A DNA stretch of 45,288 nt from CAYSGL01 sp964520985 (lineage in GTDB: Bacteria; Pseudomonadota; Alphaproteobacteria; Micavibrionales; Micavibrionaceae). The notes under the pieces are model-generated. The model saw only the letters and a program-made list of their open reading frames with translations. It had not been told where the DNA came from and did no database searches. The position numbers were made by a program, and so were the translations under genes. The stretch is from contig CAZFPB010000009.1 in the NCBI GenBank assembly GCA_964520985.1, positions 1 through 45,288 of the forward strand, given 5' to 3'. Shown here piece by piece: positions 5,555 to 13,871 of this stretch (its first letter is position 1; every line of letters begins with the position of its first letter).

Positions 5555-7521
5555 AGCGCCTCGGCAATATACCACTCGTAATCGACGCGCGACCAATCGA
5601 ACGCGTCGGCGCGATTGCAGATTGCCGCACTCGCTGCAACCGTTATGCGTCGATCGGCGTACACCGACTTGTTCGCCGTGTGGATACGAGCGTCCCACGT
5701 CCCCTCGGGGATCGACCGCAACACCTTGTAGAACTCGGCGTCGTCGATACCGTTCTTGCGCTTGAATGCACCGGGCAGGGCGTACGCGTGATCGGGCGGC
5801 GGACTTTCCTTCACGAGCGGCAAGCCGTCGCGCACGAGATAGTAACGCGTAACGCGCTGTTGACGCTCGTCGCCGAGGAACAGCTTGCTAGACGCCGGGG
5901 TCTTGTACCGGCACATGAAGTCGAACGGGTCGCGGTTGTCACGGATCGCCACCTCGACCGGTACGCCCCGCAACAGATGCGCCTCGACGGACTTCTGAAC
6001 GACGAGGGAGGACCAATCCTTATGCCACATACCCTCGTAATCCGAGTCCTTGTGCGGATACTCGTACGCGCCTTTCCCCTTGATCTTTCCGTCCGTCGTC
6101 TGCGCGATATAGTTGTTCACGTCGCGGCAGTAGAAACGAGCGTAATCGGCGAACTCAAGCGCGAGCCCGGTGACACCCTCCCACCACTTGCATACCACGT
6201 CGTATACCGGGCGCGACGTCGGCGGGATCGTACAGGTTATGCCGTCCGTGTTGGCTTGAATGATCTTCAGCCCCGGTACGTCCCGCAACAGCCGCTCGGC
6301 GAACATGAGCAACGAGAGTTGTCCGTTGATCGTGATCGTCATTGTCATCTGCGCGTCGCAGAACGGGCTGTACGGGTTGTTCGAGTTACCGTACACGCCG
6401 TTGCCCGCCAGCTTCAGCGACTTGTTTCGCTGCGTCCCCTTGGCGTACTTGGCGCGCTCCGCCGGTAGCTTCTCGTACTCGCGGATAAACGCTTCCCCGA
6501 GGTGTTCCGGGGCGAGGCGGTTCGCGATCGTGATTGACGGATACATACCCGTAACGTCGGCGTCGACGATCACGGTCGACTCGTCCGCAACGAAGGCGGT
6601 CGGCTCGACGGAGCCGTGAATGCCGCCGAGACCAAACGCGAAGGTGAAGCCGTCAAGTTCGATCGCGTCGTTAAACCCGGACTTGGTGTTTCGGATTGTC
6701 AGGTCGCGGAAGCGTTGCAGCGCGGCGTTGCACTCGGGGCGGTCGAACTTGAGATAGGGGAAGAGAAGCGGCGCGACCGGGATCGCGGTGCGGACCGTCG
6801 TGCGCGGCTCACGCTTGTCGTTCACGTAGTGATAGCAGACTTTCTTGCCGAGACGTTGGATCAGGATTTCCGAGCCGATCTTGACGTCCGACCAATTCAT
6901 GACGTCGCCATCGAGTTCGCGACCAAGCTCCCGGCGGAACTCGATTTCCGCGGTCGATCGCCCGAGGAACCGTTTCGTCTCGTCGATATCGTGGCGCATG
7001 TACGCGCCGACGACTTGCGCCTGTTCGGCCGTGAGGCGCGTTCCGGGCGCGATCGGCAAGTCTTCCACCGACGCGGCGCGCATGGTGAACTGCAAGACCT
7101 TCAGGCTCGTCGCCTTCGCGGGGTTGTCGAAGTGGTGGATTTTATACAGGTCGACCTGCGGAATGAACCGGTCGTTCTGCCAGATCGTGTTAGCGAACCG
7201 ATCGCGGCTCCCGATGATCATTTCCGCCTTCTGATAGGCGGCGAGGGCGACGGCTGCACCGAAGCGGGTTTGGCGTTCGCCGCGATCGTCGAAGCAATTA
7301 CGGATAAGATGGTGGACAACCGGGTAATCGAAGCCGAGGTTATTGAAGCCGACCATTTCGACTTGTTCCCGGGCAAGCATACCGAGCGTCGCGAACATCG
7401 CTTCCGAGTCGTCCCGGTAGTCCGAGCATTCAAAGTACGCGTAGTAGTCGGAGTGCGCGTGCAAGAGCCCGAGACTGAAAAAGTTCGGGTAGGTCTCAAC
7501 GTCGTAAATGACCTGACTCAT
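5524..7521 (-). CDS. Family-B-like DNA polymerase with 3'-5' exonuclease
   Basis: 665 aa; ATG at 7521 is chosen for the ATGA overlap with the upstream gene and because Exo I begins at once. Exonuclease motifs: YDVET (6-10), NNLGFDYP (60-67), YMRHDID (174-180). Polymerase motifs: A, DADVTGMYPSI (320-330); B, KSLKLAGNGVYG (367-378); C, ANTDG (423-427), where the canonical DTD reads NTD but the second Asp is kept. This is the replicative polymerase type found in many siphophages with DUF2800/DUF2815 genes. It extends primers made by the primase-helicase at 15404. Last gene of the minus-strand replication module, ending against a plus-strand gene. Confidence 0.9.
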   Translation of the reverse strand: MSQVIYDVETYPNFFSLGLLHAHSDYYAYFECSDYRDDSEAMFATLGMLAREQVEMVGFNNLGFDYPVVHHLIRNCFDDRGERQTRFGAAVALAAYQKAEMIIGSRDRFANTIWQNDRFIPQVDLYKIHHFDNPAKATSLKVLQFTMRAASVEDLPIAPGTRLTAEQAQVVGAYMRHDIDETKRFLGRSTAEIEFRRELGRELDGDVMNWSDVKIGSEILIQRLGKKVCYHYVNDKREPRTTVRTAIPVAPLLFPYLKFDRPECNAALQRFRDLTIRNTKSGFNDAIELDGFTFAFGLGGIHGSVEPTAFVADESTVIVDADVTGMYPSITIANRLAPEHLGEAFIREYEKLPAERAKYAKGTQRNKSLKLAGNGVYGNSNNPYSPFCDAQMTMTITINGQLSLLMFAERLLRDVPGLKIIQANTDGITCTIPPTSRPVYDVVCKWWEGVTGLALEFADYARFYCRDVNNYIAQTTDGKIKGKGAYEYPHKDSDYEGMWHKDWSSLVVQKSVEAHLLRGVPVEVAIRDNRDPFDFMCRYKTPASSKLFLGDERQQRVTRYYLVRDGLPLVKESPPPDHAYALPGAFKRKNGIDDAEFYKVLRSIPEGTWDARIHTANKSVYADRRITVAASAAICNRADAFDWSRVDYEWYIAEALKLTDVFKLP

Positions 7522-7724
7522 TCGTCGCGCTCTCGCTCTTTTAGCCGGGTATGCAGCCAACGCGCTGCGCGGTTCCACCACCGCCCGTGATCATCGCACG
7601 GACCGTATGCCTTGTAATAGTCGCAGTAGCAGCCCCGGAAGTGTCCGCCGTCAAAGCAGACGCCTATGCAGTCTTCACATTCGTAATAGGGATAAGCGAG
7701 GCGATAGAGCCAACCGCGGCGCAT
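7518..7724 (-). CDS. Small Cys/aromatic-rich hypothetical protein
   Basis: 68 aa, with GAGGTG just upstream on the minus strand. Contains CEDCIGVCFDGGHFRGCYCDYY, a Cys-rich stretch that could bind zinc, and a basic Arg-rich C-terminus (RWLHTRLKERERDE). Many Trp and Tyr. Coupled by ATGA to the polymerase, so the two are made together. Only 20 nt separate its ATG from a terminator-like hairpin. No known family; a polymerase-associated or nucleic-acid-binding role is only a guess. Confidence 0.6.
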   Translation of the reverse strand: MRRGWLYRLAYPYYECEDCIGVCFDGGHFRGCYCDYYKAYGPCDDHGRWWNRAARWLHTRLKERERDE

Positions 7725-7737
7725 GGTGTCACCTCAA

Positions 7738-7779
7738 ACATAAAGGGCGGTCGTCGGGGTGTCCCGAGCTAACCGCCCT
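7738..7779 (-). terminator. Intrinsic terminator or attenuator before the polymerase operon
   Basis: On the minus strand AGGGCGGT (7779-7772) pairs with ACCGCCCT (7751-7744), with an inner GGG/CCC pair, and is followed by TTATGTTT and then at once by the GAGGTG ribosome binding site of the gene at 7724. No promoter can fit between terminator and gene, which suggests attenuation or readthrough. Confidence 0.55.
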
Positions 7780-8021
7780 CGTTGCGTTTCTTCCGACGAC
7801 TGCCCGGGCACTCGCGGACCTAACTACGGCGTCCCGGCGCGCCCGGTCGCAATGACTTGGGGCTGCACACTTCGCCGATCGGTGGGTGGTTGGACGGTCC
7901 TCAGACGCCACCCGTCGCCATATCATGTCTAGCCGTCCTTAGCCCGTTCCTATCCACACCGTTCGGAAACGTTAAGCCCGCGTACCCGCTGTCAAGACCG
8001 GTCGTGTGGGGCTTCAGCTCG
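7745..8021 (-). other. 277-nt non-coding interval, possible small RNA
   Basis: No convincing reading frame on either strand; a 65-aa minus frame (7729-7926) has an unlikely Arg/Ser composition. On the minus strand a perfect TTGACA (7995-7990) is followed after 15 nt by TAACGT (7974-7969). The region then holds complementary segments (GGACGG/CCGTCC, GGGTGG/CCACCC) and ends in the hairpin at 7779-7744. A transcript of roughly 210 nt from this promoter-like element to that terminator is possible. It could also just be the leader of the polymerase operon. Confidence 0.3.
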
Positions 8022-8285
8022 TCAGACGTCCGGGCGGTTCTTGATCCGCACGACGCAGCCGAAGTAGCCCGGCGCGGGCAAGACGTGCGTGACGTCGTTC
8101 GCGTCCGTGACACGGTGCGTGGTTCCACCAAGGCGGTATTCCACGGACACCGGGGCGTCGACCGAGCGCGATACTTCGCGACCCGTGACGGGGCAGGTCC
8201 ACGCGTATTCGCGGGACACTTCATCGCCGGTCGTGTCCATGGACACGAGGGCGTCGAGGTTGGTGGTGGGGCGGTTCGAGTTCAT
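8022..8285 (-). CDS. Hypothetical protein
   Basis: 87 aa, minus strand, 15 nt after the ssDNA-binding protein gene. The sequence reads MNSNRPTTNLDALVSMDT, then a beta-rich part with REYAWTCPVTGREVSRSV and VEYRLGGTTHRVTDANDV, ending YFGCVVRIKNRPDV. Two Cys and several His but no clear metal site. Its place between SSB and polymerase suggests a replication accessory. No family recognised. Confidence 0.65.
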   Translation of the reverse strand: MNSNRPTTNLDALVSMDTTGDEVSREYAWTCPVTGREVSRSVDAPVSVEYRLGGTTHRVTDANDVTHVLPAPGYFGCVVRIKNRPDV

Positions 8286-8300
8286 GTTGCTTTCCCGAGG

Positions 8301-9035
8301 TTAGGCGTCAGCCCGCGGACCAGCAAGGAACGCGGTGTGAGGGTTGGGGGCTGCACCGGGGATTGCCGGGGCAGGGGCGGGCGTGGGTGCGGACGGTGCG
8401 GAAGCCGCGGGGGTCGGAGCCCCCGGAACCGGCGCGCCCGGCGGAGGTGTCTGAGGCGGCGGAGGCGCGAAGCCAGCGGCGTTCGGATCGAAGTCGCCGC
8501 CCTTGATTTCCGTCCCGACCTGCCAGAGCATGACAGCGCCCGGGTTCACGTACATACCGGGCTTCTCGGTGGCGTTGCGTGCCTTGTGGGCATTGAAGCG
8601 CAGCGCGACCTGAACGACGTCGCCGCACTTAATCTTGTCGGAGGCGACCCACTTGTTCGCGGCGTGGTCGAACTCATAGTTCGGGACGCTACCGATCAGC
8701 TCCGTCGTACACGCGATGATGAAGCATCCCGCGTAACCTTCCTTCGCGCTCAGCGGATTGCCGCGGGCGTCCTGTCCCGTGTCGCCGTCCTTGAACTTCC
8801 ACGCGAAGTTCTGCGGCGCGCCGTTCGGGAACTCTTCGGCGGCGGCGGCTTGCAGCGCGGCGAACAGCTCGGCTTGCGCTGACTTCGGAATGGCGAGACC
8901 GAACGTAATTTGCTCGCGACCTTTGCCGTCCGCGTCGGTCTTCTGCTGCTTGGTGCGGTCGTCAATGACCTTGCGTGTCTTGCGCGGATGACCCCAAACG
9001 ATCCGGCTCGGGGGCGTCGTGTAATCGACGGGCAT
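8301..9035 (-). CDS. DUF2815-type single-stranded DNA-binding protein
   Basis: 244 aa. The first 165 residues resemble DUF2815, a phage ssDNA-binding OB-fold family: TPPSRIVWGHPRKTRKVIDD near the N-terminus, FGLAIPKSAQAELFAAL, AGCFIIACTTEL, and CGDVVQVALRFNAH followed by GMYVNPGAVML. From about 185 the chain is a low-complexity Pro/Ala linker (PPPPQTPPPGAPVPG and onward) with a short end HTAFLAGPRADA. Such a disordered tail is usual in SSBs and probably holds or displays a partner-binding tip, though this one is not strongly acidic. It would coat template DNA for the nearby polymerase and nucleases. Confidence 0.8.
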   Translation of the reverse strand: MPVDYTTPPSRIVWGHPRKTRKVIDDRTKQQKTDADGKGREQITFGLAIPKSAQAELFAALQAAAAEEFPNGAPQNFAWKFKDGDTGQDARGNPLSAKEGYAGCFIIACTTELIGSVPNYEFDHAANKWVASDKIKCGDVVQVALRFNAHKARNATEKPGMYVNPGAVMLWQVGTEIKGGDFDPNAAGFAPPPPQTPPPGAPVPGAPTPAASAPSAPTPAPAPAIPGAAPNPHTAFLAGPRADA

Positions 9036-9067
9036 ACTGTGGCGTCCTTTCGGTTGTTCGGGTGAAA

Positions 9068-9340
9068 CTACGTGTTCGGTGTGTTCGGTGTCAACGGGGT
9101 TTGTGCAGCGATACGGCGTTGGTGGTTCAGCCCGCGCAGAGTCCGCAGTTCAGCGAACAACCGGTCAAGCGTTTTATCCACCGCGTCCGGGTCGCCGTGA
9201 ATACTCGTGTTGCGGTTCTCGAACTGCTTGAGGAAGTCTTGCCGCGCAACAGCGTAACTCTTGTCGGCCGCACCGAGGCGTGTCGTATGCAAAGAGTTAT
9301 CGCTTGCCGCGTAACGAACAAGTACGTGTCGGTTCATCAC
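9068..9340 (-). CDS. Small hypothetical protein
   Basis: 90 aa, coupled to the DUF2800 gene (its ATG at 9340 overlaps that gene's stop). Begins MMNRHVLVRYAASDNSLHTTRL, has a helical middle (SYAVARQDFLKQFENRNTS) and a C-terminal helix with LDRLFAELRTLRGLNHQRR, ending in Thr/Pro/Asn. The pair of starting Met codons leaves the exact start open by one residue. No family recognised; co-expressed with recombination genes. Confidence 0.6.
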   Translation of the reverse strand: MMNRHVLVRYAASDNSLHTTRLGAADKSYAVARQDFLKQFENRNTSIHGDPDAVDKTLDRLFAELRTLRGLNHQRRIAAQTPLTPNTPNT

Positions 9341-10482
9341 TTCGCCGCCTTTGGTTTCTTCGCGCGCTTCAGCGCCTTGCGCGCCTCCGCGTCCGGGTCG
9401 CGACGTACGAGCTTGTCGCCGATAAGCGGGCGCTTGGTGTTCGCGTCGTACACCTCTTGCGAGACGCCGCGCCGCAACGCCTCCGCCGGGGTGACGAGCT
9501 TCGGCGGCTGCAACACGTCGACGTTCGTGAGTTGCTTCAACGCCTCGGCGTCAGCCGTCCACACCCGGTTCCCGTACTGCACTTCAAGCCCCCACCCGGG
9601 GACAGCGTTCGCGTCGGTCTTAAGGGCGCGCTTAGCGATATCCTGCAACCAATCAAGTCGCGACTTCAGCACGTCCGAGGCGCGCTTGAGATTGACGAGT
9701 TCCTTCCCGACCGCGGACGCCGGGACTTCGATCGCTCCGCCGCGCATGGCGACGTCAATCGCGTTGGCGGTCGCGCGAAGATACGCCGGGCAGGTTCCAA
9801 GGATCGCCGCGGGGCACTGCTCGCAATGATCACCCGTCGCGAGTTCGTCGGAGGGGAGGCGTTCGAGGGTATCGCAAATCTTAGCCCATGCGATCATGAG
9901 TTCGCCGAGCGTGATCGTACATTCCCGAAGCGGTCCGTCCGGGTGATACGGACGGGGCTGATAGATACCGAGGTGTATCCGCAAATCGTCGGGGCCGCGG
10001 TCAACGAACAAGCTCGGCGCGACAGCGTAGATGTGGCGCACCATACCGACCGCATAAGCGAGCATGGTCGCGTTCTCTTCGGCGTTGACGATCCGCCAGC
10101 CGTACTTGAAGTCGCGGATATACAGGTCCGTCAACGCGACGTTGAGCCAAGCTACGTCGATCTTAGCGCCGACCTGAACTTCCTCCGTCGCCGCGAACGA
10201 GCAAAGCGTTTCGACGTACCGATGCTCGGGGTGCGCGTCGGCGAGAGGGATACTCGCAACGTAGGCGGCGGCGTGTTCGCGCATGTCCGCGTCGATCGGT
10301 ACACCGTTGGGGGCAACGTCCGGGATCGCTGCACCAATCAACAGGTACTCGGCGGCGGCGTGCGCAGCGGTCCCCTCGCGCGCTGCGTCGGTGTTCATGT
10401 CCTCGGGGATCGGCGGCGAGATCGACGCGGAGCCGAGGCAGGCGAGAATGCGCGGGAGCGCGGAGGCGCGGAGCTTGATCAA
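9337..10482 (-). CDS. DUF2800 phage exonuclease (PD-(D/E)XK, Cas4/RecB-like)
   Basis: 381 aa. Typical DUF2800 marks: an N-terminal LRASALPRILACLGSASIS, EGTAAHAAAEYLL (helix and His of the nuclease fold), YIRDFKYGWRIVNAEENATM (the D-(x)n-K core with AEEN), LGIYQPRP, and a Cys cluster CEQCPAAILGTCPAYL like the iron-sulfur or zinc region of Cas4-like nucleases. It probably resects DNA ends for recombination, working with the DUF2815 SSB. It is translationally coupled on both sides (ATGA junctions). The C-terminus is Lys/Arg/Ala-rich. Confidence 0.8.
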   Translation of the reverse strand: MIKLRASALPRILACLGSASISPPIPEDMNTDAAREGTAAHAAAEYLLIGAAIPDVAPNGVPIDADMREHAAAYVASIPLADAHPEHRYVETLCSFAATEEVQVGAKIDVAWLNVALTDLYIRDFKYGWRIVNAEENATMLAYAVGMVRHIYAVAPSLFVDRGPDDLRIHLGIYQPRPYHPDGPLRECTITLGELMIAWAKICDTLERLPSDELATGDHCEQCPAAILGTCPAYLRATANAIDVAMRGGAIEVPASAVGKELVNLKRASDVLKSRLDWLQDIAKRALKTDANAVPGWGLEVQYGNRVWTADAEALKQLTNVDVLQPPKLVTPAEALRRGVSQEVYDANTKRPLIGDKLVRRDPDAEARKALKRAKKPKAAK

Positions 10483-10832
10483 AGCGGCACCACATCGTGT
10501 TCAGCGTCGCGGTGGATGCGATGGCGGGCGAGCTTGTCCGCCTCACGTGCTGCGTCTTCCCATGTCGGGAACTCGGTCGGCGCGCGTCGCTTGTTCGGAT
10601 TGTCGGGGTCCGTGTCTAACGGTTTCCAATCAACAACCTTACCCGACTCCCAATGGTGCACAGGATACAGTATCAGGTACACACCGGGGAACGCGGCGTA
10701 CCCGATACGATAGTGTCCACCCCAGCGCTCCGGGGTCGGGTCAACGCGCGGCTGCTTATAGATCAGCAACAGGACGTTGAAGACGAGGGACGCGGCAATC
10801 GTCCACGCTAGAATTTGTTCGATCGTTGTCAC
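10479..10832 (-). CDS. Membrane-anchored hypothetical protein
   Basis: 117 aa from GTG at 10832, chosen because it overlaps the upstream stop as GTGA and has GGAG (10844-10841) upstream; a longer frame to 11111 would run through the VRR-NUC gene. One N-terminal membrane segment (ILAWTIAASLVFNVLLLIY) is followed by a cytoplasmic part with RWGGHYRIGYAAFPGVYLILYP and EFPTWEDAAREADKLA, resembling short phage proteins that end in an EDA-type helix. Function unknown. Confidence 0.6.
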   Translation of the reverse strand: MTTIEQILAWTIAASLVFNVLLLIYKQPRVDPTPERWGGHYRIGYAAFPGVYLILYPVHHWESGKVVDWKPLDTDPDNPNKRRAPTEFPTWEDAAREADKLARHRIHRDAEHDVVPL

Positions 10833-11290
10833 GGTAGCACAAGCTCCCCGGCTAGAATGCGTTTGAAGTCGTCGACGGATTGCGCGAACCCGGCGAGACC
10901 GCCCGCGTCGTGCACGAGCTTGAGGTATCGCCATTGCGCGAGGGTGCGAGCTTTGTCGGTCGCGAATGTCGCGGCATCCATGTCGGACGGTTGCAGTCCG
11001 CGCCACAAGTCCGGGAACTTCCACCCTTCCGCCTTGCACTCGACGGCGATGAAGCGACCTACCGGTACGGTGTAGAAGTTGCCGGGCTTCCCCCAATTCT
11101 CCGACACGCACCCAATCAGGTCGCTCGACTTGAGGCGGCGTTGCACCTGCGGGCTATCGTTGCCGAGCCCGTACCGGATCGTCCGGCCCGTCTCGTCGGT
11201 GCACGCGCCCACGTTGTTCCGCCAAAGCAGAATGCCGAGCCGCCCGGCTTCGGCGCGTATCTCGGATTGAACAACCGCCTCGGATTTCAT
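10829..11290 (-). CDS. VRR-NUC-type nuclease
   Basis: 153 aa. Begins KSEAVVQSEIRAEAGRLGILLWRNN, the typical first helix of VRR-NUC proteins. The core is SSDLIGCV (about 71-78) with RFIAVECKAEGW (about 95-106), giving the D-(x)n-ExK of the PD-(D/E)XK fold. The end has LAQWRYLKLVHDAGGLAGFAQS, matching the family's QxxxLxxxxxxGGxxGxxxS. VRR-NUC enzymes cut branched DNA such as Holliday junctions, so this is the likely resolvase of the phage. Coupled to both neighbours. Confidence 0.8.
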   Translation of the reverse strand: MKSEAVVQSEIRAEAGRLGILLWRNNVGACTDETGRTIRYGLGNDSPQVQRRLKSSDLIGCVSENWGKPGNFYTVPVGRFIAVECKAEGWKFPDLWRGLQPSDMDAATFATDKARTLAQWRYLKLVHDAGGLAGFAQSVDDFKRILAGELVLP

Positions 11291-11508
11291 GTGTCGACAA
11301 GCCCCAAACGGTTACGCAACGCGTGCTTACCCGGGCTGCATATCGTCACGACGTTTTGCGTTGCGCCGCGTTCAATCGAAACGTAGTGCCGCGCCTGCAA
11401 AGCTTCGTCAGTCCGTTGCCGAACAAATGATGCGTTCGACGACGTGCGACGGTATGTACTCGGCGCGAGGAAGACGGAGAATAGGCGTTCGTATTGCTCG
11501 TTCGTCAT
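11287..11508 (-). CDS. Small hypothetical protein
   Basis: 73 aa from ATG at 11508 (a longer upstream frame overlaps the next gene and is Arg-rich, so rejected). Sequence MTNEQYERLFSVFLAPSTYRR, then helices ending ALRNRLGLVDT. Its stop overlaps the VRR-NUC start. Basic, no membrane segment. The RRTSSNASFVRQRTDEALQARH stretch could bind nucleic acid, but this is a guess. Confidence 0.55.
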   Translation of the reverse strand: MTNEQYERLFSVFLAPSTYRRTSSNASFVRQRTDEALQARHYVSIERGATQNVVTICSPGKHALRNRLGLVDT

Positions 11509-11621
11509 GTCCGCGACTCCGGGAAGAACACCAAGCCGAGCGCGGCGAGGATGACCATTAGCGTCAGCGCGACGACCCAAAAGCCGGTGTCGTCGGGATC
11601 GGGGCGGGGTGCGGGGTTCAT
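11505..11621 (-). CDS. 38-aa single-span membrane protein
   Basis: ATG at 11621 in an ATGA overlap with the upstream stop; its own stop overlaps the next ATG (11508). The peptide has a Pro/Asp-rich start (MNPAPRPDPDD), one membrane helix (FWVVALTLMVILAALGLVFF) and a PESRT end. Coupling on both sides supports expression. Role unknown. Confidence 0.55.
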   Translation of the reverse strand: MNPAPRPDPDDTGFWVVALTLMVILAALGLVFFPESRT

Positions 11622-11908
11622 ATCTTCGCCCCCAGCTCGCGGAGCGTCCGGCGCTGTCCGTCGTTCACGACCGTCGCGGCGTAATGGTCGACGACGAACG
11701 GTGGGTGCTTGCGTCCGCGCCACGCGTTGAGGGCGTCGAACCGCGACAGCGGCGATATGATCAGGTCGGTTCGTCCGAGCGCGGCGGCGAGGGCCATGAA
11801 GTAGCCGGTCGCGCGCCCATTGTGGATCACGAACGTCGCGCCCTGCGGCGCGGCGCGCATCTGCCGGGCAGACGCGCCGTCGATTGCTCCGGGGTCGAGG
11901 GGGGTCAT
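11618..11908 (-). CDS. Hypothetical protein
   Basis: 96 aa from ATG at 11908 (ATGA overlap with the upstream stop). Alpha/beta protein: GASARQMRAAPQGATFVIHNG, RATGYFMALAAALGRTDLIISP, then LNAWRGRKHPPFVVDHYAATVV. The pattern of alternating strands and helices with GRTDLIISP could be a small Rossmann-like or nucleotide-binding domain, but no P-loop is visible. Helical end GQRRTLRELGAKI. Not recognised. Confidence 0.6.
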   Translation of the reverse strand: MTPLDPGAIDGASARQMRAAPQGATFVIHNGRATGYFMALAAALGRTDLIISPLSRFDALNAWRGRKHPPFVVDHYAATVVNDGQRRTLRELGAKI

Positions 11909-12126
11909 GCGTCCACCTTCTCGATTGAGACCCACTCACCCGGCGCGAGCGTCATGAACTTCTCGTTGTAGTTGACGTCAATCGTTCGCTTGCGGAACAC
12001 CCCCTCCACCCGTTGCTTGGTGACGAGGCGGTAAAGCGTCAGCACGCCTCCGTGTGTGTCGTACGACCACGCTCGAACGAGGCGTCCCATACCGCCCGGT
12101 AGGTAGATGCGATACGGCTCGTTCAT
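11905..12126 (-). CDS. Small beta-rich hypothetical protein
   Basis: 73 aa, coupled to the helicase gene (ATGA at 12123-12126) and to the next gene (11905-11908). The sequence alternates short strands (YRIYLPGGMGRLVRAWSY, VLTLYRLVTKQRVEGVF, TIDVNYNEKFMTLAPGEW) and ends WVSIEKVDA, suggesting a small beta barrel. No family recognised. Confidence 0.6.
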   Translation of the reverse strand: MNEPYRIYLPGGMGRLVRAWSYDTHGGVLTLYRLVTKQRVEGVFRKRTIDVNYNEKFMTLAPGEWVSIEKVDA

Positions 12127-13754
12127 ATCCCGCGTTCAACCTTCTCTCTCAACTCGTCCATTTCCTTCCGAGGCAAGGACTGTGCCGTCAGCACGTCGAC
12201 ACCGAACGTCAGGAAGAACTCGCGGTAACTCGCGGTGTCCGCTTGGCCCGCATCCTTACGCGCTCCCGCCCAAAGTGCAATAGCGTCCTGCAACTTTCTC
12301 TGCGCGTCAATCCGCTCTTTCTGCTGATTGTACGCCGCGCGGCTCGCGGCACGGTTCCCGTTCGTCGCGTACAGTATCTTGTCGGCGTGCTGTTCCGGGG
12401 TCGGCAGTTCGATCGACTCGCGCAGTTTGGCGAGCGTCTTGGGGTCTAGCTCCGTCAGGTCTCCATCAACCTGTTCCGGTCCCTTTCGGGAAGTTGGCTC
12501 ACGCACCTCGCCGCAATGCGGACAGGTTGGAAGTAACTTCCGTTCAAAGACGAGGAAACATGCAAGGCATGTAGTGAGCTTAATTGCATCGGCGTCGAGT
12601 AGTCGTGACTTACGGCTGACCCCGTCCAATGTCCAACCACGAGGGGAGTCAGGAAGCCCATGGCGTTCCCAATTCCCGACGTGATCAATGATAAGTGCGT
12701 GAGACTTGCCGGGGGCGGGGCGTAAAGCTCGCCCCACCTGCTGAAGATGTAGGGGGAGAGACATGGTGGGTCGTGCAAGGGACACCACTTCAACGCCCGG
12801 CACGTCGAACCCTTCACCGAACAGGTCGCAGTTGGTGAGAACCTTAAGTTCACCTGATCTAAATCGTCGTACACGTCCCTGCCTCTCGCTCTCTTCGGTT
12901 TGCGCGCTGACGCTCGCCGCCGGAACACCGGCTTGCACGAAACGTTCCGCGAGTTCGTTAGCCGTCTCGACGTCGACGGTAAAGACGATACACTGTTTAC
13001 CGGCGGCGAACTTCAGATACGTCTCGACCACATCGCCGACGATGTGCGATTGGTGGGAGCGGACGCGTAGTTGTGGCGCGCTGAAGTCCCCGGTTGACCC
13101 GATCGACACGCCGTCCGTGTTAATGTCTGACGGCTTCGCGATGATTTTATATTTCGACAGATGACCGAGCGCGATGAGTTGACCGGTCGTAGGGCCGCGG
13201 ACCATGACGTCGAAGAACCCGTCCGCGTGACGCCCGAGACCCTTCCCGTCTGCCCGGCATGGCGTCGCTGTGAAGCCGATCCCGCGGGCGTTCGAGAACA
13301 TGTTGCGCGCGACGCCCCACTTGTTCTCGCGGAGCATGTGAGCCGCCTCGTCCGTGATCACCTCCCGGACCTGCGCGGCGTAGCTGGCGAATTGATCGGC
13401 GCGGGCGATCAGCGTGTCAACGGACGCGACGGCGTGCACGGCTGACGGATTGTCGAACGTCCGGTTGAACTCGCGGAAATGCTCGTTGCGTATCGAGCGG
13501 ACGGTTGCGACGGGCGCGATGATCCGGTGACGGATACCGAAGCGCGCGAGCGTCATGCTAATCTGGCTGACAAGCTCGACCCGGTGGACGTTGGCGACGA
13601 CGGGTAAGGTCGCGTCGTGCATCCGCTTCGCGAATGTGACGGTCTTGCCGCCGCCGGTTGGCAGGACGGCGCACACGTCGCGGACGTCCGGGTTCTCGAA
13701 CTCGGCGTCAACCCCGTTCAACAGGTTCTCTTGATAATCGCGGAGCTGGATCAT
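12123..13754 (-). CDS. Superfamily II DEAD/DEAH-box DNA helicase
   Basis: 543 aa. Q-like start LRDYQENL (4-11), motif I PTGGGKT (32-38), motif II DEAAH (135-139), motif III GFTATP (160-165), motif V-like LFGEGFDVPGVE (about 311-322) and motif VI QQVGRALRP (338-346). A zinc ribbon follows, with CLAC (396-399) and CPHC (411-414). C-terminal about 110 residues are helical and charged. This architecture matches phage helicases of the UvsW/RecQ-like or restriction-helicase kind that remodel branched DNA. It heads the long coupled minus-strand run that goes down to 11287 and on; its ribosome binding site (GAGGG) lies directly after a terminator-like hairpin. Confidence 0.88.
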   Translation of the reverse strand: MIQLRDYQENLLNGVDAEFENPDVRDVCAVLPTGGGKTVTFAKRMHDATLPVVANVHRVELVSQISMTLARFGIRHRIIAPVATVRSIRNEHFREFNRTFDNPSAVHAVASVDTLIARADQFASYAAQVREVITDEAAHMLRENKWGVARNMFSNARGIGFTATPCRADGKGLGRHADGFFDVMVRGPTTGQLIALGHLSKYKIIAKPSDINTDGVSIGSTGDFSAPQLRVRSHQSHIVGDVVETYLKFAAGKQCIVFTVDVETANELAERFVQAGVPAASVSAQTEESERQGRVRRFRSGELKVLTNCDLFGEGFDVPGVEVVSLARPTMSLPLHLQQVGRALRPAPGKSHALIIDHVGNWERHGLPDSPRGWTLDGVSRKSRLLDADAIKLTTCLACFLVFERKLLPTCPHCGEVREPTSRKGPEQVDGDLTELDPKTLAKLRESIELPTPEQHADKILYATNGNRAASRAAYNQQKERIDAQRKLQDAIALWAGARKDAGQADTASYREFFLTFGVDVLTAQSLPRKEMDELREKVERGI

Positions 13755-13762
13755 GCACCCTC

Positions 13763-13798
13763 ATAAAACACAAACGCCGCCCCGGGAGAAGGGCGGCG
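13763..13798 (-). terminator. Intrinsic terminator or attenuator before the helicase gene
   Basis: On the minus strand CGCCGCCC (13798-13791) pairs with GGGCGGCG (13782-13775), 8-nt loop, followed by TTTGTGTTTT (13774-13765). The helicase ATG is at 13754 with its ribosome binding site directly behind the U-run. It probably ends transcripts of the 14361-13872 genes, or regulates entry into the replication operon. Confidence 0.65.
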
Positions 13799-13871
13799 CT
13801 GCGTTTAGACGGTTTTTAGCCGCCGACGTTCATCGGAACCCCCGTTTGTGCGAGGCGAGAAGGGGTGACTA

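Noticed and set aside
5680..7590. Two long plus-strand frames over the DNA polymerase
   Set aside because: Antisense to a gene with complete exonuclease and polymerase motifs; Arg/Val-rich shadow composition.
9280..10713. 477-aa plus-strand frame over the DUF2800 nuclease
   Set aside because: The minus strand encodes recognisable DUF2800 motifs in coupled genes; the plus frame is Arg-rich without motifs.
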